From the NCBI GenBank assembly GCA_963648895.1, contig CAVJGK010000003.1, positions 1 through 38,989 on the forward strand: a stretch of 38,989 bases of DNA. The letters are read 5' to 3'. Under the pieces are notes generated by a model. It saw only the letters and a program-made list of their open reading frames with translations, made no database searches and was not told the DNA's origin. This stretch comes from UBA3210 sp963648895. GTDB lineage: Bacteria > Bacillota_I > Bacilli_A > RFN20 > CAG-449. Position numbers and translations under genes: made by a program. Shown here one piece after another: positions 15,065 through 24,444 of this stretch (position 1 is the stretch's first letter; the number at the start of each line of letters is the position of its first letter).

Positions 15065-16762
15065 TTAGAATTTTGATGTATCAAAATCTTTGATATATTT
15101 TTTTAAAGGTGTAACAACCTTTTTGACATTTCCATCGATAAATGGATTATTGATATGTGCATGATCTAATAATTCAGTAAATGGATATTTACCACCTAAT
15201 TTACATAATTTAACATATTTATTCCATGTGCGAGAGAAATTCTTTCTTGATTCATTGAAGAATTGGAAAGCACATACTTGAGCGAGAGTATAATCGATGT
15301 AATAGAATGGAGAACCAAAGACATGTGATTGTTTCATCCACCATCCACCTTTTTCAAATACTTTAGCTTCTTTGTATTTCTTATGTGGAAGATATTTCTT
15401 TTCAATTTCTCTAAATGCTTTACATCTTTCTTCATGAGTTGCTTCTGGATGCTCATATACAAAATGTTGGAATTCATCGATAGTAACACCATATGGGATG
15501 AATGTTAAACCATCACATACGTGAGAATAACGATATTTATCAGCTTCTTCATTGAAGAAATAATCCATCCAAGGATATGTGATAAATTCCATACTCATCG
15601 AATGAATTTCACAAGCTTCTAATGTAGGAGAACGATATTCAGGAATTTGAATATTTCTAGACATATAACCTTGGAAAGCATGACCAAATTCATGAGTTAA
15701 TACATCAACATCACCTGATGTTCCATTGAAGTTAGAGAAAATAAATGGTGCTTTATAATCAGGAAGATAAGTCATATAACCTCCACCTGCTTTACCTTTA
15801 CGAGCTTCTAAATCTAAAAGTTCATATTCTTTTAAAAATGAGAAGAAATAATCTGTTTCTTTAGATACTTCATGATACATCTTACTAGCTTGGGCTACTA
15901 AATAATCTTTATCACCTTTTGGAGTAGCATTACCACTTAAAAACATTAAGTTATAATCATAATATTGTGGATTGGAAACATTTATTCTTTTAGCTTGTTC
16001 TTTAAATAATTTATTTGTTAATGGAACTAAATCTTCATAGATTTGTTTTCTATAATTGGCAACCATTTCTGCATTATAATCAGTTCTACCTAACATCTTA
16101 TAACCTAATTCGATAAAGTTCTTATAACCGAGTTTTAAAGCCATTTGATGTCTTGTTTTGACTAATTCATCATAGATTCTACCAATTTCTTCATCGTGAC
16201 TTTCAAAGAATTTAGCGCTTAATAAAGAAGCTTCTTTTCTAACTGCACGATCTTTACTTGTGGCGAATTTACCCATTTGAGAAAGATTATAAGTTTCTCC
16301 TTGGAACTCAATTTGCGCAGAAGCGATAACTTTAGTATATTCACTTGTTAAAGCATTGATCTTTTGAAGTTCTGGAATAATCTTTTCATCGAAGCATTCA
16401 AGTTGAGTTTGTGCCATCTTGAATAAATGGCTACCATATTTTTCTTCAAATTCTTTTCTATATTTTGCATTTACTAATGCGATAGTGAATTGGTTTGTAT
16501 ATGCGTTTAATTCTGGAAGACAAGAATCAAGCATTTCTTGATTTTTAATATTTTCTTCATTTAAAGTATCTTGACTATATCTAATTGAAGCAATTGTGAT
16601 ATTGGTAGAAATATGATCCATATATTTATTATATTTCTTTAATACCTTATCTTGTGATTCAAAACTATCTGAATTATTAAATTCTTCAATAAGTTTTGTT
16701 AAATCATTTTTAATTTTTGTTAAGTTTATTGGTTGAAACTTCATTTCACTAAATTTTTTCAT
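15065..16762 (-). CDS. pepF: Oligoendopeptidase F, M3 zinc peptidase
   Basis: Cytoplasmic M3-family metallopeptidase that cleaves short peptides, 565 residues, the usual PepF size. The zinc motif HEFGH is at 357-361 in DVLTHEFGHAFQGYMS, with the third ligand region in SPTLEACEIHSMSMEF about 26 residues later. The C-terminal HVFGSPFYYIDYTLAQVCA segment is also typical of the M3 PepF clade. A strong AGGAGG ribosome site precedes the start. It follows the LemA-like gene by 8 bases and is very likely co-transcribed with it. Confidence 0.95.
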   Translation of the reverse strand: MKKFSEMKFQPINLTKIKNDLTKLIEEFNNSDSFESQDKVLKKYNKYMDHISTNITIASIRYSQDTLNEENIKNQEMLDSCLPELNAYTNQFTIALVNAKYRKEFEEKYGSHLFKMAQTQLECFDEKIIPELQKINALTSEYTKVIASAQIEFQGETYNLSQMGKFATSKDRAVRKEASLLSAKFFESHDEEIGRIYDELVKTRHQMALKLGYKNFIELGYKMLGRTDYNAEMVANYRKQIYEDLVPLTNKLFKEQAKRINVSNPQYYDYNLMFLSGNATPKGDKDYLVAQASKMYHEVSKETDYFFSFLKEYELLDLEARKGKAGGGYMTYLPDYKAPFIFSNFNGTSGDVDVLTHEFGHAFQGYMSRNIQIPEYRSPTLEACEIHSMSMEFITYPWMDYFFNEEADKYRYSHVCDGLTFIPYGVTIDEFQHFVYEHPEATHEERCKAFREIEKKYLPHKKYKEAKVFEKGGWWMKQSHVFGSPFYYIDYTLAQVCAFQFFNESRKNFSRTWNKYVKLCKLGGKYPFTELLDHAHINNPFIDGNVKKVVTPLKKYIKDFDTSKF

Positions 16763-16770
16763 AATACCTC

Positions 16771-17298
16771 CTAATACATTGTTTCTTTCTTTTTAATTCT
16801 AAATATGAATGATATTGGTCTAAAGATAAAAAATCTAATCCAATAGTTATAGCCAAATACAAGTGAATTGTATAAGGCTATTTCTTTACGGTGTTGAATA
16901 TCAATATCATTAATAGTTTTTTTGATAGTTTTATATTTAGTTGAACTACCTAAACCATTTTTTTCAGCGATATAGAAAATTGTATCAACTGTCTTCATCA
17001 ATAATGTTTTGACCGATAATCTTTCATAAGTGTTAATCACTTTTAAATCTGAATGTAAATCATCTTGTTTTTCTAGATTTAAAGCTTCTTTGATGTTATC
17101 AGGAAGTAATACGCCATTTTCTTCCATGTATTTACCTAAAGAGACCATTAGATCAAATTTTTGAGCCATTAAGACATTGATTGCATGCTCTTTATTATTG
17201 ATTGCTTTGGATGTAGAAAGAATAACAAATCCGATGATTAAACAAAAAACAATATAGATACTTACAACAATTATTATCGCGATTAAATAACCAGGCAT
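16771..17298 (-). CDS. LemA-like membrane-anchored protein
   Basis: A 175-residue protein with one N-terminal membrane helix (about 5-27) followed by a helical cytoplasmic or surface domain. The sequence INNKEHAINVLMAQKFDLMVSLG (31-53) and the late segment IDIQHRKEIALYNSLVFGYNYWI resemble the first and last helices of LemA (where R-Y-D-L and Y-N-x-x-V-x-x-Y-N occur), so I call it LemA-like with moderate confidence. LemA function is poorly known. A GGAAGGAGG ribosome site marks the start. It leads a two-gene unit with pepF. Confidence 0.65.
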   Translation of the reverse strand: MPGYLIAIIIVVSIYIVFCLIIGFVILSTSKAINNKEHAINVLMAQKFDLMVSLGKYMEENGVLLPDNIKEALNLEKQDDLHSDLKVINTYERLSVKTLLMKTVDTIFYIAEKNGLGSSTKYKTIKKTINDIDIQHRKEIALYNSLVFGYNYWIRFFIFRPISFIFRIKKKETMY

Positions 17299-17405
17299 AG
17301 TGCCTCCTTCCTATATTTAATATAATTATAATAATAATTAAATCGTTATAAAGAAAGTATTTTTTCGTAAGTTTGGTAAAATTAAATTGTTTTTTTACTT
17401 TTTAT

Positions 17406-17435
17406 TTGGCTTTTAGATACTTTAAACATTATAAT
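17406..17435 (+). promoter_or_regulatory. Promoter of the S1 protein-pgi unit
   Basis: TTGGCT (17406-17411) and a perfect TATAAT (17430-17435) with an 18-base spacer, 36 bases before the S1-domain start codon. It is divergent from the LemA-pepF unit. Confidence 0.6.
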
Positions 17436-17471
17436 AAAAATAACTATTAGCGAAAGAAAGAAGGTGGGTAT

Positions 17472-17852
17472 ATGAAATATCATATTGGGGACATTGTTCA
17501 AGGCGAAGTTACTGGCTTACAATCTTATGGAGCGTTTGTTAGACTCGATGATGGAGAACAAGGATTAATTCATATATCAGAAATATCTTCTTATTTTGTT
17601 AAGAGCATATCAAGCTATGTCCAAGTAGGCCAGGTTATCAAAGTAAAAGTTATTGATTGCTTACATGATAAACAATTATATCGCTTATCTTTAAAGCAAG
17701 CTCAAATAACTCCTCGTCAAAACATTAGACAAAGAAAACCTTTTAATGTGAAGAAGAGATTTAAAATTCCATTAGAACAACAAGACTTCACTCCATTAAA
17801 ACAACACTTAGATGAATGGATTAAAGAAGGACAAGCTAAATACGGAGAATAA
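17472..17852 (+). CDS. S1 RNA-binding domain protein (CvfD/YugI-like)
   Basis: A 126-residue protein with one S1 domain (about 4-76): GDIVQGEVTGLQSYGAFVRL then GEQGLIHISEIS and VGQVIKVKVIDCLHDKQLYRLSLKQ, the full S1 barrel. The basic tail and small size match YugI/CvfD (general stress protein 13) of Bacilli, a ribosome-associated RNA-binding regulator. It is 8 bases upstream of pgi and shares its promoter. The start has an AAGGTGGG ribosome site. Confidence 0.88.
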   Translation: MKYHIGDIVQGEVTGLQSYGAFVRLDDGEQGLIHISEISSYFVKSISSYVQVGQVIKVKVIDCLHDKQLYRLSLKQAQITPRQNIRQRKPFNVKKRFKIPLEQQDFTPLKQHLDEWIKEGQAKYGE

Positions 17853-17860
17853 AAAAATAT

Positions 17861-19144
17861 ATGATTAAAGTAGATTTATCAAACACTGTAACAAAGATTC
17901 CTTTTGATGCTTACAAACAAGATGTCAAAGTAGTCGATAAGATGATTAAAGAAAAAACAGGCTTAGGAAATGATTTCTTAGGTTGGGTTAATCTTCCTTT
18001 TGATTATGACAAAGAAGAATTCGCTCACATTAAAAAAGCTGCCAAAGAAATCCAAGACAATTATGAAGTATTAGTTGTCGCTGGTATCGGAGGATCTTAT
18101 TTAGGAGCAAGAAGTGCGATTGAAGCATTAAATGGTTTATTCCCAACAAATAAAGTAAAAATCATTTTCGTCGGTAATACATTATCAAGCAATTATATTT
18201 ACCAAGTATTAAATTATGTCAAAGATAAGAAATTTGCGATTAACGTTATTTCTAAATCTGGTACAACAACTGAAACTAGTGTTGCTTTTAGATTATTAAA
18301 AGAATTATTAATTTCAAAAGTTGGTAAAGAAGCTGCTTCAAAAGCTATCTATGCAACTACAGATAAAGCACGTGGTGCATTAAAAACAGAAGCTAACAAA
18401 GAAGGTTATCAAACTTTCGTTGTCCCTGATGATGTCGGTGGTAGATTCTCAGTTTTAACTGCAGTTGGTCTTTTACCAATTGCTGCAGCAGGTGGAGATA
18501 TTGATGCTTTAATGAAAGGTGCACAAGATGCATTAAAAGATTTTGATAATGATGATATTGATACTAACCCATGTTATCAATATGCAGTAGCAAGACATTT
18601 CTTACACAAGAGTGAAAATAAAGCAGTTGAAATGTTTGTCACATATGATCCTGCATATACTCAACTTGGTGAATGGTTGAAACAATTATTTGGTGAATCA
18701 GAAGGTAAAGATAAAAAAGGTCTTTTACCTGATAGCGCAACTTTCTCAACTGATTTACACTCATTAGGCCAATTCATCCAAGAAGGTACACCATGCTTAT
18801 TTGAAACAGTTGTCATGACTGAAGAAGCTACTTACGATGTTGAAGTTAAAGCAGATGAAGAAAATCTTGATGGTTTAAACTTCCTCGCTGGCAAGAAAGT
18901 TTCTTATATTAATAAGAAAGCATTTGAAGGAACACTTCAAGCACACGTTGAAGTTGGGGGAGTACCAAACATTGTTGTAACTATTCCAACAATGGATGCT
19001 TATAACTTAGGCTATTTATATTATTTCTTTGAAAAAGCATGCGCAATGAGCGCTTACTTACTCGGCGTTAACCCATTTAACCAACCAGGTGTTGAAGTCT
19101 ATAAAAAGAGAATGTTCCACTTATTAGGCAAGCCTGGATATTAG
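17861..19144 (+). CDS. pgi: Glucose-6-phosphate isomerase
   Basis: Interconverts glucose-6-phosphate and fructose-6-phosphate in glycolysis, 427 residues, the short Firmicutes form. Visible motifs are GIGGSYLGARSAIEAL (about 73-88) and SKSGTTTETS for phosphate binding, GGRFSVLTAVGLLP (the family signature), LFGESEGKDKKGLLP with the catalytic Glu, and NPFNQPGVEVYKKRMF near the C-terminus carrying the catalytic Lys region. No clear ribosome site is seen between the S1 gene and pgi, so coupling is likely. A terminator follows. Confidence 0.97.
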   Translation: MIKVDLSNTVTKIPFDAYKQDVKVVDKMIKEKTGLGNDFLGWVNLPFDYDKEEFAHIKKAAKEIQDNYEVLVVAGIGGSYLGARSAIEALNGLFPTNKVKIIFVGNTLSSNYIYQVLNYVKDKKFAINVISKSGTTTETSVAFRLLKELLISKVGKEAASKAIYATTDKARGALKTEANKEGYQTFVVPDDVGGRFSVLTAVGLLPIAAAGGDIDALMKGAQDALKDFDNDDIDTNPCYQYAVARHFLHKSENKAVEMFVTYDPAYTQLGEWLKQLFGESEGKDKKGLLPDSATFSTDLHSLGQFIQEGTPCLFETVVMTEEATYDVEVKADEENLDGLNFLAGKKVSYINKKAFEGTLQAHVEVGGVPNIVVTIPTMDAYNLGYLYYFFEKACAMSAYLLGVNPFNQPGVEVYKKRMFHLLGKPGY

Positions 19145-19174
19145 AATTTAGTTTAAAAAAGTTAAAAAAATTAC

Positions 19175-19206
19175 AGTCAGAGTTTAATTACAATTCTGAC
19201 TTTTTT
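19175..19206 (+). terminator. Terminator of the S1 protein-pgi unit
   Basis: AGTCAGAG (19175-19182) pairs with TTCTGACT (19194-19201) around an 11-base loop, followed by TTTTT. It separates pgi from the pectin operon promoter. Confidence 0.8.
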
Positions 19207-19316
19207 GTTACATTCGTACTATTTAAATCTTAGCCTTTTTACTATTTTTTCGGCTATTTGATATTTTTTTATCTAAATGATTATTCAATATTAATTATAT
19301 AATTAAGGTTTTGTTT

Positions 19317-19334
19317 AAACTTGTATACATCATA
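19317..19334. promoter_or_regulatory. Operator-like site, same motif as upstream of kdgA
   Basis: The core TTGTATACATCAT (19321-19333) agrees with the perfect palindrome at 34681-34698 at 14 of 18 aligned positions, including TTGTATACA and CAT. It ends one base before the -35 box of the operon. TTGTATACAA resembles sites of GntR-family FadR-type uronate regulators (ExuR/UxuR sites centre on GGTATACC). Confidence 0.6.
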
Positions 19335-19335
19335 G

Positions 19336-19364
19336 TTGACAAGGAAAAACTTTTGTTTTACAAT
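19336..19364 (+). promoter_or_regulatory. Promoter of the pectin uptake operon
   Basis: Perfect TTGACA (19336-19341) and TACAAT (19359-19364) with 17 bases between. It rules out the longer reading frame that would start at 19311 and fixes the first start codon at 19398. Confidence 0.85.
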
Positions 19365-19397
19365 AACGAGTATGGAAGGGGTTACAAAGGAGTTACT

Positions 19398-20162
19398 ATG
19401 TCTTTTAAACAATTTCGTACTATTGACATTCTAATCTTTAGTGCAATAGCAATAGTATTCGAACTACTTAACTACTTTGCATCAACTTCATTGGGTGACT
19501 TCAAATTAATCTTCATGTCATATTCAATTGTTCTATCTTTAGTAACAATGTATCGATGGGGATTAAGAGGAAGTGTGGTAGCATTCCTAGGAGGCTTAGC
19601 TGCTTGCGTTGTTTCTAAAACAACATCATTCCCTCACTACGTCGGATATAGTGTTGGAAACTGGCTAGGCGTCATTATCGGATATTTTATTTTTCAAAAG
19701 GGAATCGGCAAAGAAAAATTGATGGACCATCATCATGGTTTACTATTTGTATATTTACTTGTAGATTTCATATTAGTTATTTTATTAAGATGTTTGATTA
19801 TTGTTAGTTTTGAACCTTCTACTTTCTTCTCAAATCTATTTGGTTCTTTAAGAAGCGAATTAGTATTTGAAAGTATGAGCTTTGTCATTTCTATTCTAAT
19901 TCTCGCAATATGCGGAAGAAAAAATGGCAATTTACTTATTGAGATGAAAGAATATGTTCTCGATGTTCAAAACAAGAAAAAACTAGGTGGCCTTAAAGAG
20001 ATGCAAGAAAGCCCTTACTTCAATAAAGATGATCCATTCACAGAACCTGAACAGTTCGATGAATCTAACATCCTAGAAGGTGGAACCTTGAATCAAGAAG
20101 AATTGGATGAGCTACAAAATTTATACGAGAACGATGGTACACTCCCATCTAAAAAAGAGTAA
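19398..20162 (+). CDS. Six-TM membrane protein, ECF S-component-like
   Basis: A 254-residue protein with about six membrane helices (near 9-28, 34-51, 56-73, 82-100, 114-136 and 157-173) and a long acidic cytoplasmic tail (about 180-254, rich in Glu/Asp). The helix pattern and the short GLRGSVVAFLGGLAA loop recall substrate-binding S components of ECF transporters, but I do not recognise a specific family. It is the first gene of the pectin operon, so it should work with the ABC system behind it. The start has AAAGGAG (19386-19392) and lies downstream of the promoter. Function is open: transporter accessory, sensor or S component. Confidence 0.6.
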   Translation: MSFKQFRTIDILIFSAIAIVFELLNYFASTSLGDFKLIFMSYSIVLSLVTMYRWGLRGSVVAFLGGLAACVVSKTTSFPHYVGYSVGNWLGVIIGYFIFQKGIGKEKLMDHHHGLLFVYLLVDFILVILLRCLIIVSFEPSTFFSNLFGSLRSELVFESMSFVISILILAICGRKNGNLLIEMKEYVLDVQNKKKLGGLKEMQESPYFNKDDPFTEPEQFDESNILEGGTLNQEELDELQNLYENDGTLPSKKE

Positions 20163-20175
20163 TTGGAGGTAGGCT

Positions 20176-21219
20176 ATGGAAGAAGCTAAACTAGATTCAT
20201 GTGTCACTGAACTTGATCCAGAACTCGAAAAAGAGAAAGTTCAAGAATACTATGAACGAAACCACTGGAGAATTACATTCAAAAGAATGCTAAAAGATTG
20301 GCGTTTATATGTAATGTTAATTCCACTTGCACTTGTATTTATCTTTTGGAGATATTTACCAATGTATGGTTTACTTGTCGCTTTTAAATATTATGAAAAT
20401 AGTGGTATTATTAGCGCAGACTTTATTGGATTTGCTGGATTTGCAAAATTATGGGTTGACCCATTATTCTGGAGAGCATTTAGAAATACATTCATGTTGT
20501 CTTTCTACGGATTATTATTCGGTTTCCCATTCCCTATTATCTTAGCTTTATTATTTAGTGAAGTTAAATGTCAAGCATATAGAACAGTATTACAAGTATT
20601 ATCTTATTTACCAAAATTCGTATCATTAGTTGTTGTTACAACATTAATTTCATTATTATGTGCTAAACAAAGTGATACTTATTCAGGTGGCCTTATTACT
20701 CAATTACTTATTAATATGGGCTGGATTGATTCTGGCACTAGCTTATTACGTGATGGCGCTGGTGCTTATTTCCGCGCAATTTACCAAGTTTCCGGTATTT
20801 GGGAAGCTGCAGGTTATGGTTCTATTGTTTACTTTGCTGCTATTTTATCTATTTCACCAACTTCATACGAAGCTGCTAGAATGGATGGAGCTAATAAATG
20901 GGCACAAATTAGATATGTTACATTCCCAGGTATTGCTTCAACATTAACAATTATGTTAATTCTTGAAATGGGCAAGATGTTTACAGTTGGTTATGAAAAA
21001 GTTTACTTATTATATAATGACCAATTATATGAAACAGCTGATATCGTTTCAACTTATGTTATGAGAAATACTGGTATGTCTGAAGGCGGTGGACAAGTTT
21101 CTGCAATTAAATATGCAATGTCCAGTGCTGCTGACTTATTCAACGCATTAATTGCTATGTTACTTGTTATTGGTTCTAACATGGTTGCAAGACAAGTATC
21201 AGATACTTCATTATATTAG
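20176..21219 (+). CDS. Sugar ABC transporter permease, LplB type
   Basis: Integral membrane permease of the CUT1 sugar family, 347 residues, resembling LplB/YteP proteins that import pectin-derived oligosaccharides in Firmicutes. After a charged N-terminal tail (1-42), the first helix and the family segment WRYLPMYGLLVAFKYY (58-73) follow. The ATPase-coupling EAA motif is EAARMDGANKWAQIRYVTFP from E232. It is preceded by a GGAGG ribosome site and followed 12 bases later by the second permease. Confidence 0.9.
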   Translation: MEEAKLDSCVTELDPELEKEKVQEYYERNHWRITFKRMLKDWRLYVMLIPLALVFIFWRYLPMYGLLVAFKYYENSGIISADFIGFAGFAKLWVDPLFWRAFRNTFMLSFYGLLFGFPFPIILALLFSEVKCQAYRTVLQVLSYLPKFVSLVVVTTLISLLCAKQSDTYSGGLITQLLINMGWIDSGTSLLRDGAGAYFRAIYQVSGIWEAAGYGSIVYFAAILSISPTSYEAARMDGANKWAQIRYVTFPGIASTLTIMLILEMGKMFTVGYEKVYLLYNDQLYETADIVSTYVMRNTGMSEGGGQVSAIKYAMSSAADLFNALIAMLLVIGSNMVARQVSDTSLY

Positions 21220-21231
21220 GAGGTCTTAAAT

Positions 21232-22119
21232 ATGATTAAAAAATTAGATACATCAGAATTAATATTTAAGATTCTTGCTTATACATTCTTAACAATATTT
21301 GCAATTTTCTGTTTATATCCATTCGTATATTCAATTTCATGTGCTATTTCTGGTACAGATGCAGTTAACTCAGGTCAAGTTATCTTATTACCAATTGATC
21401 CTCAATTTAATGCATTTGCTTATGCTTTCTCAATTCCTCAATTCTGGATTACATACGCGAACACATTATTCTTAACTTTAATCGGTACAATCTTCTCAAT
21501 GTTTGTTTCCATTTATGGTGCATATGCATTAAGTAAAAAGAGAATGCCATTCAATAGAGCATTAAACTTCTTATTAGTATTCACAATGTGGTTCTCAGCT
21601 GGTATCTTTGCAACAAGATTAAATTACATCAGTACAAGAGATTTCTTCAGATCTATTGGTATTATGGATGATAAATGGCTTGTTGTTATTGCAATGGGTT
21701 TAAATGCATATAACGTTATCTTATTAAGAAACGGTTTTGCAGGAGTTCCAAAGGAAATCGAAGAAGCTGCTTTAGTTGATGGTGCAAATGAATTCCAAAT
21801 CGCTAATAAAGTTTATGTTCCACAATCAAAAGCAACAATTGCTACAGTTGCATTATTCTATGGTATTTCAAGATGGAATGGTTACTTCTGGGCTTCACAA
21901 ATCATTGAAGATGAAAACCAAAAACCATTACAAGTTTACATTCGTCAATTATTAGTTCAAGCACAAGCTTCAGATAGTAGAATTAACTATGAAGGCTTCT
22001 CACAAGACTCATTATTCTATTGTTTAATTGTTTGTGCGATTGTTCCAATCATTATTATTTATCCATTTATTCAAAAATACTTTGCTGCAGGTGTTAACCT
22101 CGGCGGTGTTAAAGAATAA
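21232..22119 (+). CDS. Sugar ABC transporter permease, YtcP/LplC type
   Basis: Second CUT1 permease, 295 residues with six membrane helices. Family marks are FCLYPFVYSISCAISG near the first helix, YGAYALSKKRMPF mid-protein and the coupling motif EEAALVDGANEFQIANKVYVP (E177 onward). It ends PFIQKYFAAGVNLGGVKE, the conserved C-terminus of YtcP-like proteins. It pairs with the upstream permease as a heterodimer. GGAGG at 21220-21224 is the ribosome site. Confidence 0.93.
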   Translation: MIKKLDTSELIFKILAYTFLTIFAIFCLYPFVYSISCAISGTDAVNSGQVILLPIDPQFNAFAYAFSIPQFWITYANTLFLTLIGTIFSMFVSIYGAYALSKKRMPFNRALNFLLVFTMWFSAGIFATRLNYISTRDFFRSIGIMDDKWLVVIAMGLNAYNVILLRNGFAGVPKEIEEAALVDGANEFQIANKVYVPQSKATIATVALFYGISRWNGYFWASQIIEDENQKPLQVYIRQLLVQAQASDSRINYEGFSQDSLFYCLIVCAIVPIIIIYPFIQKYFAAGVNLGGVKE

Positions 22120-22129
22120 CATTACATTA

Positions 22130-22167
22130 CGATTACTAATTTAGTCGTAATCGAAATGATACGACTA
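22130..22167 (+). other. Two mutually exclusive hairpins before the binding-protein gene
   Basis: CGATTAC (22130-22136) can pair with GTAATCG (22147-22153); alternatively TAGTCGTA (22142-22149) can pair perfectly with TACGACTA (22160-22167). The two stems share 22147-22149 and cannot form together. No T run follows, so it is not a plain terminator. It lies between the permease and binding-protein genes and may set mRNA processing or stability. Confidence 0.55.
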
Positions 22168-22216
22168 TTTAGGAATAAATTATTTTGTTTAAAATAAAGA
22201 AAAGGAGAAACTTGAA

Positions 22217-24415
22217 ATGAACAAAAAAATATTTACAGTATTAGCTGCAGCAGCAATGCTTACAGTTATTACATCATGTGGAGGAAATAACGGATCTTCT
22301 TCCCAATCTTTACCTTCATCAACTTCAGCAGCAGCTACAGGTAAAGATGCTTACTTACAAAAAGTTAATAATACTTGGCAATTACCAAGCTTAACAGCTG
22401 CATACAATAGAGCATATGCTTCTATGCAAGAAGAATCATTAGATATAAAGGATACTTCTTATACTTACACTGACACAACTAATGTAGAAATTTCAATGTC
22501 TGTTAACTATGATAAAAACACAGGTATGAAATATACTGGTGAAACAGAATATACTACACCAAGTGGCGAAAAGATTAAAAATGGTGAATTTAAACCAGTA
22601 TATAAAGAATTACAAAGTGCATTAAAATTCACAATCAAGGATGTCACATCAACTACAGATAAATCAGTCAATGATTTTAAATCAAACTGGGGCGGAACTT
22701 TAACAGCTGATATGGCTTGTGGTAACGTTTCTGATATTGTTGATAAATCAGTTAAAGGTAGTGAAACTATCTTAGACTTAGCTGAATATTTAGACAAAAT
22801 GCCTAACTTTACAAAATTCTTAAAAGAAAATCCATCAGTATTAAATTCAATTTTAACAACTAAGAATGCTAGTGCTAAATCAGACAAAACAATTGGTATT
22901 TATTATTTACCATACTTCGATGGTTATGATGATCTTGAAAAGATGACATTGTTACGTGCAGACTATGTTAGAAAATTATTAGATGGTGATTATAACGAAG
23001 AAGATTGGGATACAAATTCTTCAATTTGGACAGATTCAAAATATCAACCAACAGTAACAGATGCTTATAGTGTAACTGTTCCTTCTTCATTAGATAGTAA
23101 TGGTACAAAAACTATTACTAAATCAGTTACAGGCAATGGTTCAAACATCGTCGCTCAACAAAATGCTTTAGCTTCTGGTGAAAGAACATCTGCAAAGATG
23201 GTAAAACAATTTAGAGATTATATTGATGCAAGATATGGCACACAATATGCAAAACGTTCTGATTTATTCTTAGGTGTTGATGCTTCTTACGATGCAGATG
23301 AAATGATCGCATTAATGAGACTTGTAAGAGTTTCACCAAAAGGCTTAACAGGTAACGCTAATGCTGAAATGGTTCCATTTGTTCCAAGAGAATATAACAA
23401 CCAACGTGTTGCTGATTTATATAGATGGGCTGGCCATTTATGGGGTGTCCGTGGTGTTGAATCTAGATGTGGATATTTATACATCGGTAAAGATGGAAAA
23501 ATCCATGATGCTAGAGGTGATGAAGAAATCACAACAATGCTCACATATTTAAATGAAATTTATGATGAAGGCTTAATCTTAAAAGATTTCGAAACAGCTG
23601 CAGGTTATGGTACAACAAACGGTAAGTTTGCTGAAACTATTGTAGTTGACAAAGGTGCTACTCAACAATATCATGGCTTCATGGAATATGACTATGCACA
23701 AACTCAAGGTGTATGGAATGATAAATCAACTGTTGAAGGATATGACTTTAGACCTATTTTAAATGCTGAAGCAAAATGGGATGATGGTGATGATTCAACA
23801 AATTACTTCCAATTCACAGAATCTTGGAGATCAGTCAAATCTCAAGGTTGGTGCTTAAATGCAGATTTAAAGAATGATGAAACTAAATTAAATAAAGCAT
23901 TAGCTATTGCTGATTATTTCTTCTCTGAAGCAGGCCATAACTTAAATTCATTTGGTCCAGAATCAATGGGTTATACAAGTGGCACAATTGATTATCAAGG
24001 AAAAACAGTTAAGAAATTTACTGAAAAAGCTCTTGAACAATTAAACGATACAAACATCGGTGGTGGTTCATACACTAACTACTTAAGAAAATACGTTGGT
24101 GCTACATTACCAATTGGTTATATTAAAGAACAAGGTATGGAATACCAAGCAACAAATGAAAAAGCAATTAATGGTTTAAATATCATTAACAAAGCAATTG
24201 AAGTTGGCACATTTAAACATGTTAGAGTTGATTCTGTCGCTGCTGGCAAAGAATTCTATCAAGTTGTTCCATCAACATTTAGATTATCTACAACTCAAGT
24301 CGAATTAAAGACAGACCTTGAAGGTGATACTAAATTAGGTAATATTAATTCAAACAGTTCTACTTCTAAATATTGTATCTGGGATGCAATTGTTATGAAC
24401 GGTAACTGGGCATAA
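22217..24415 (+). CDS. Very large solute-binding lipoprotein of the pectin ABC system
   Basis: Extracellular substrate-binding lipoprotein, 732 residues. Lipobox ITSC with C21, followed by a Ser/Ala linker (about 22-43). The body has the LplA/YtcQ layout: MACGNVSDIVD, then LDLAEYLDKMPNFTKFLKEN, later VESRCGYLYIGKDGKIHD and LTYLNEIYDEGLILKDF. Members I know are about 500-560 residues; the extra length here is mostly near 60-110 and 270-330. It presumably binds long or decorated oligogalacturonides. Flanking hairpins on both sides fit higher expression than the permeases. Confidence 0.88.
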   Translation: MNKKIFTVLAAAAMLTVITSCGGNNGSSSQSLPSSTSAAATGKDAYLQKVNNTWQLPSLTAAYNRAYASMQEESLDIKDTSYTYTDTTNVEISMSVNYDKNTGMKYTGETEYTTPSGEKIKNGEFKPVYKELQSALKFTIKDVTSTTDKSVNDFKSNWGGTLTADMACGNVSDIVDKSVKGSETILDLAEYLDKMPNFTKFLKENPSVLNSILTTKNASAKSDKTIGIYYLPYFDGYDDLEKMTLLRADYVRKLLDGDYNEEDWDTNSSIWTDSKYQPTVTDAYSVTVPSSLDSNGTKTITKSVTGNGSNIVAQQNALASGERTSAKMVKQFRDYIDARYGTQYAKRSDLFLGVDASYDADEMIALMRLVRVSPKGLTGNANAEMVPFVPREYNNQRVADLYRWAGHLWGVRGVESRCGYLYIGKDGKIHDARGDEEITTMLTYLNEIYDEGLILKDFETAAGYGTTNGKFAETIVVDKGATQQYHGFMEYDYAQTQGVWNDKSTVEGYDFRPILNAEAKWDDGDDSTNYFQFTESWRSVKSQGWCLNADLKNDETKLNKALAIADYFFSEAGHNLNSFGPESMGYTSGTIDYQGKTVKKFTEKALEQLNDTNIGGGSYTNYLRKYVGATLPIGYIKEQGMEYQATNEKAINGLNIINKAIEVGTFKHVRVDSVAAGKEFYQVVPSTFRLSTTQVELKTDLEGDTKLGNINSNSSTSKYCIWDAIVMNGNWA

Positions 24416-24444
24416 TTAATTAAAAAATTATTAAATACTATTTT

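Noticed and set aside
19231..19256. TAGCC...GGCTA hairpin before the pectin promoter
   Set aside because: Only five pairs around a 16-base loop; not distinguishable from chance in AT-rich DNA.
19311..19397. Longer N-terminus for the first pectin-operon protein
   Set aside because: The -35 and -10 boxes at 19336-19364 lie inside that extension, so it cannot be transcribed from this promoter; the ribosome site favours 19398.
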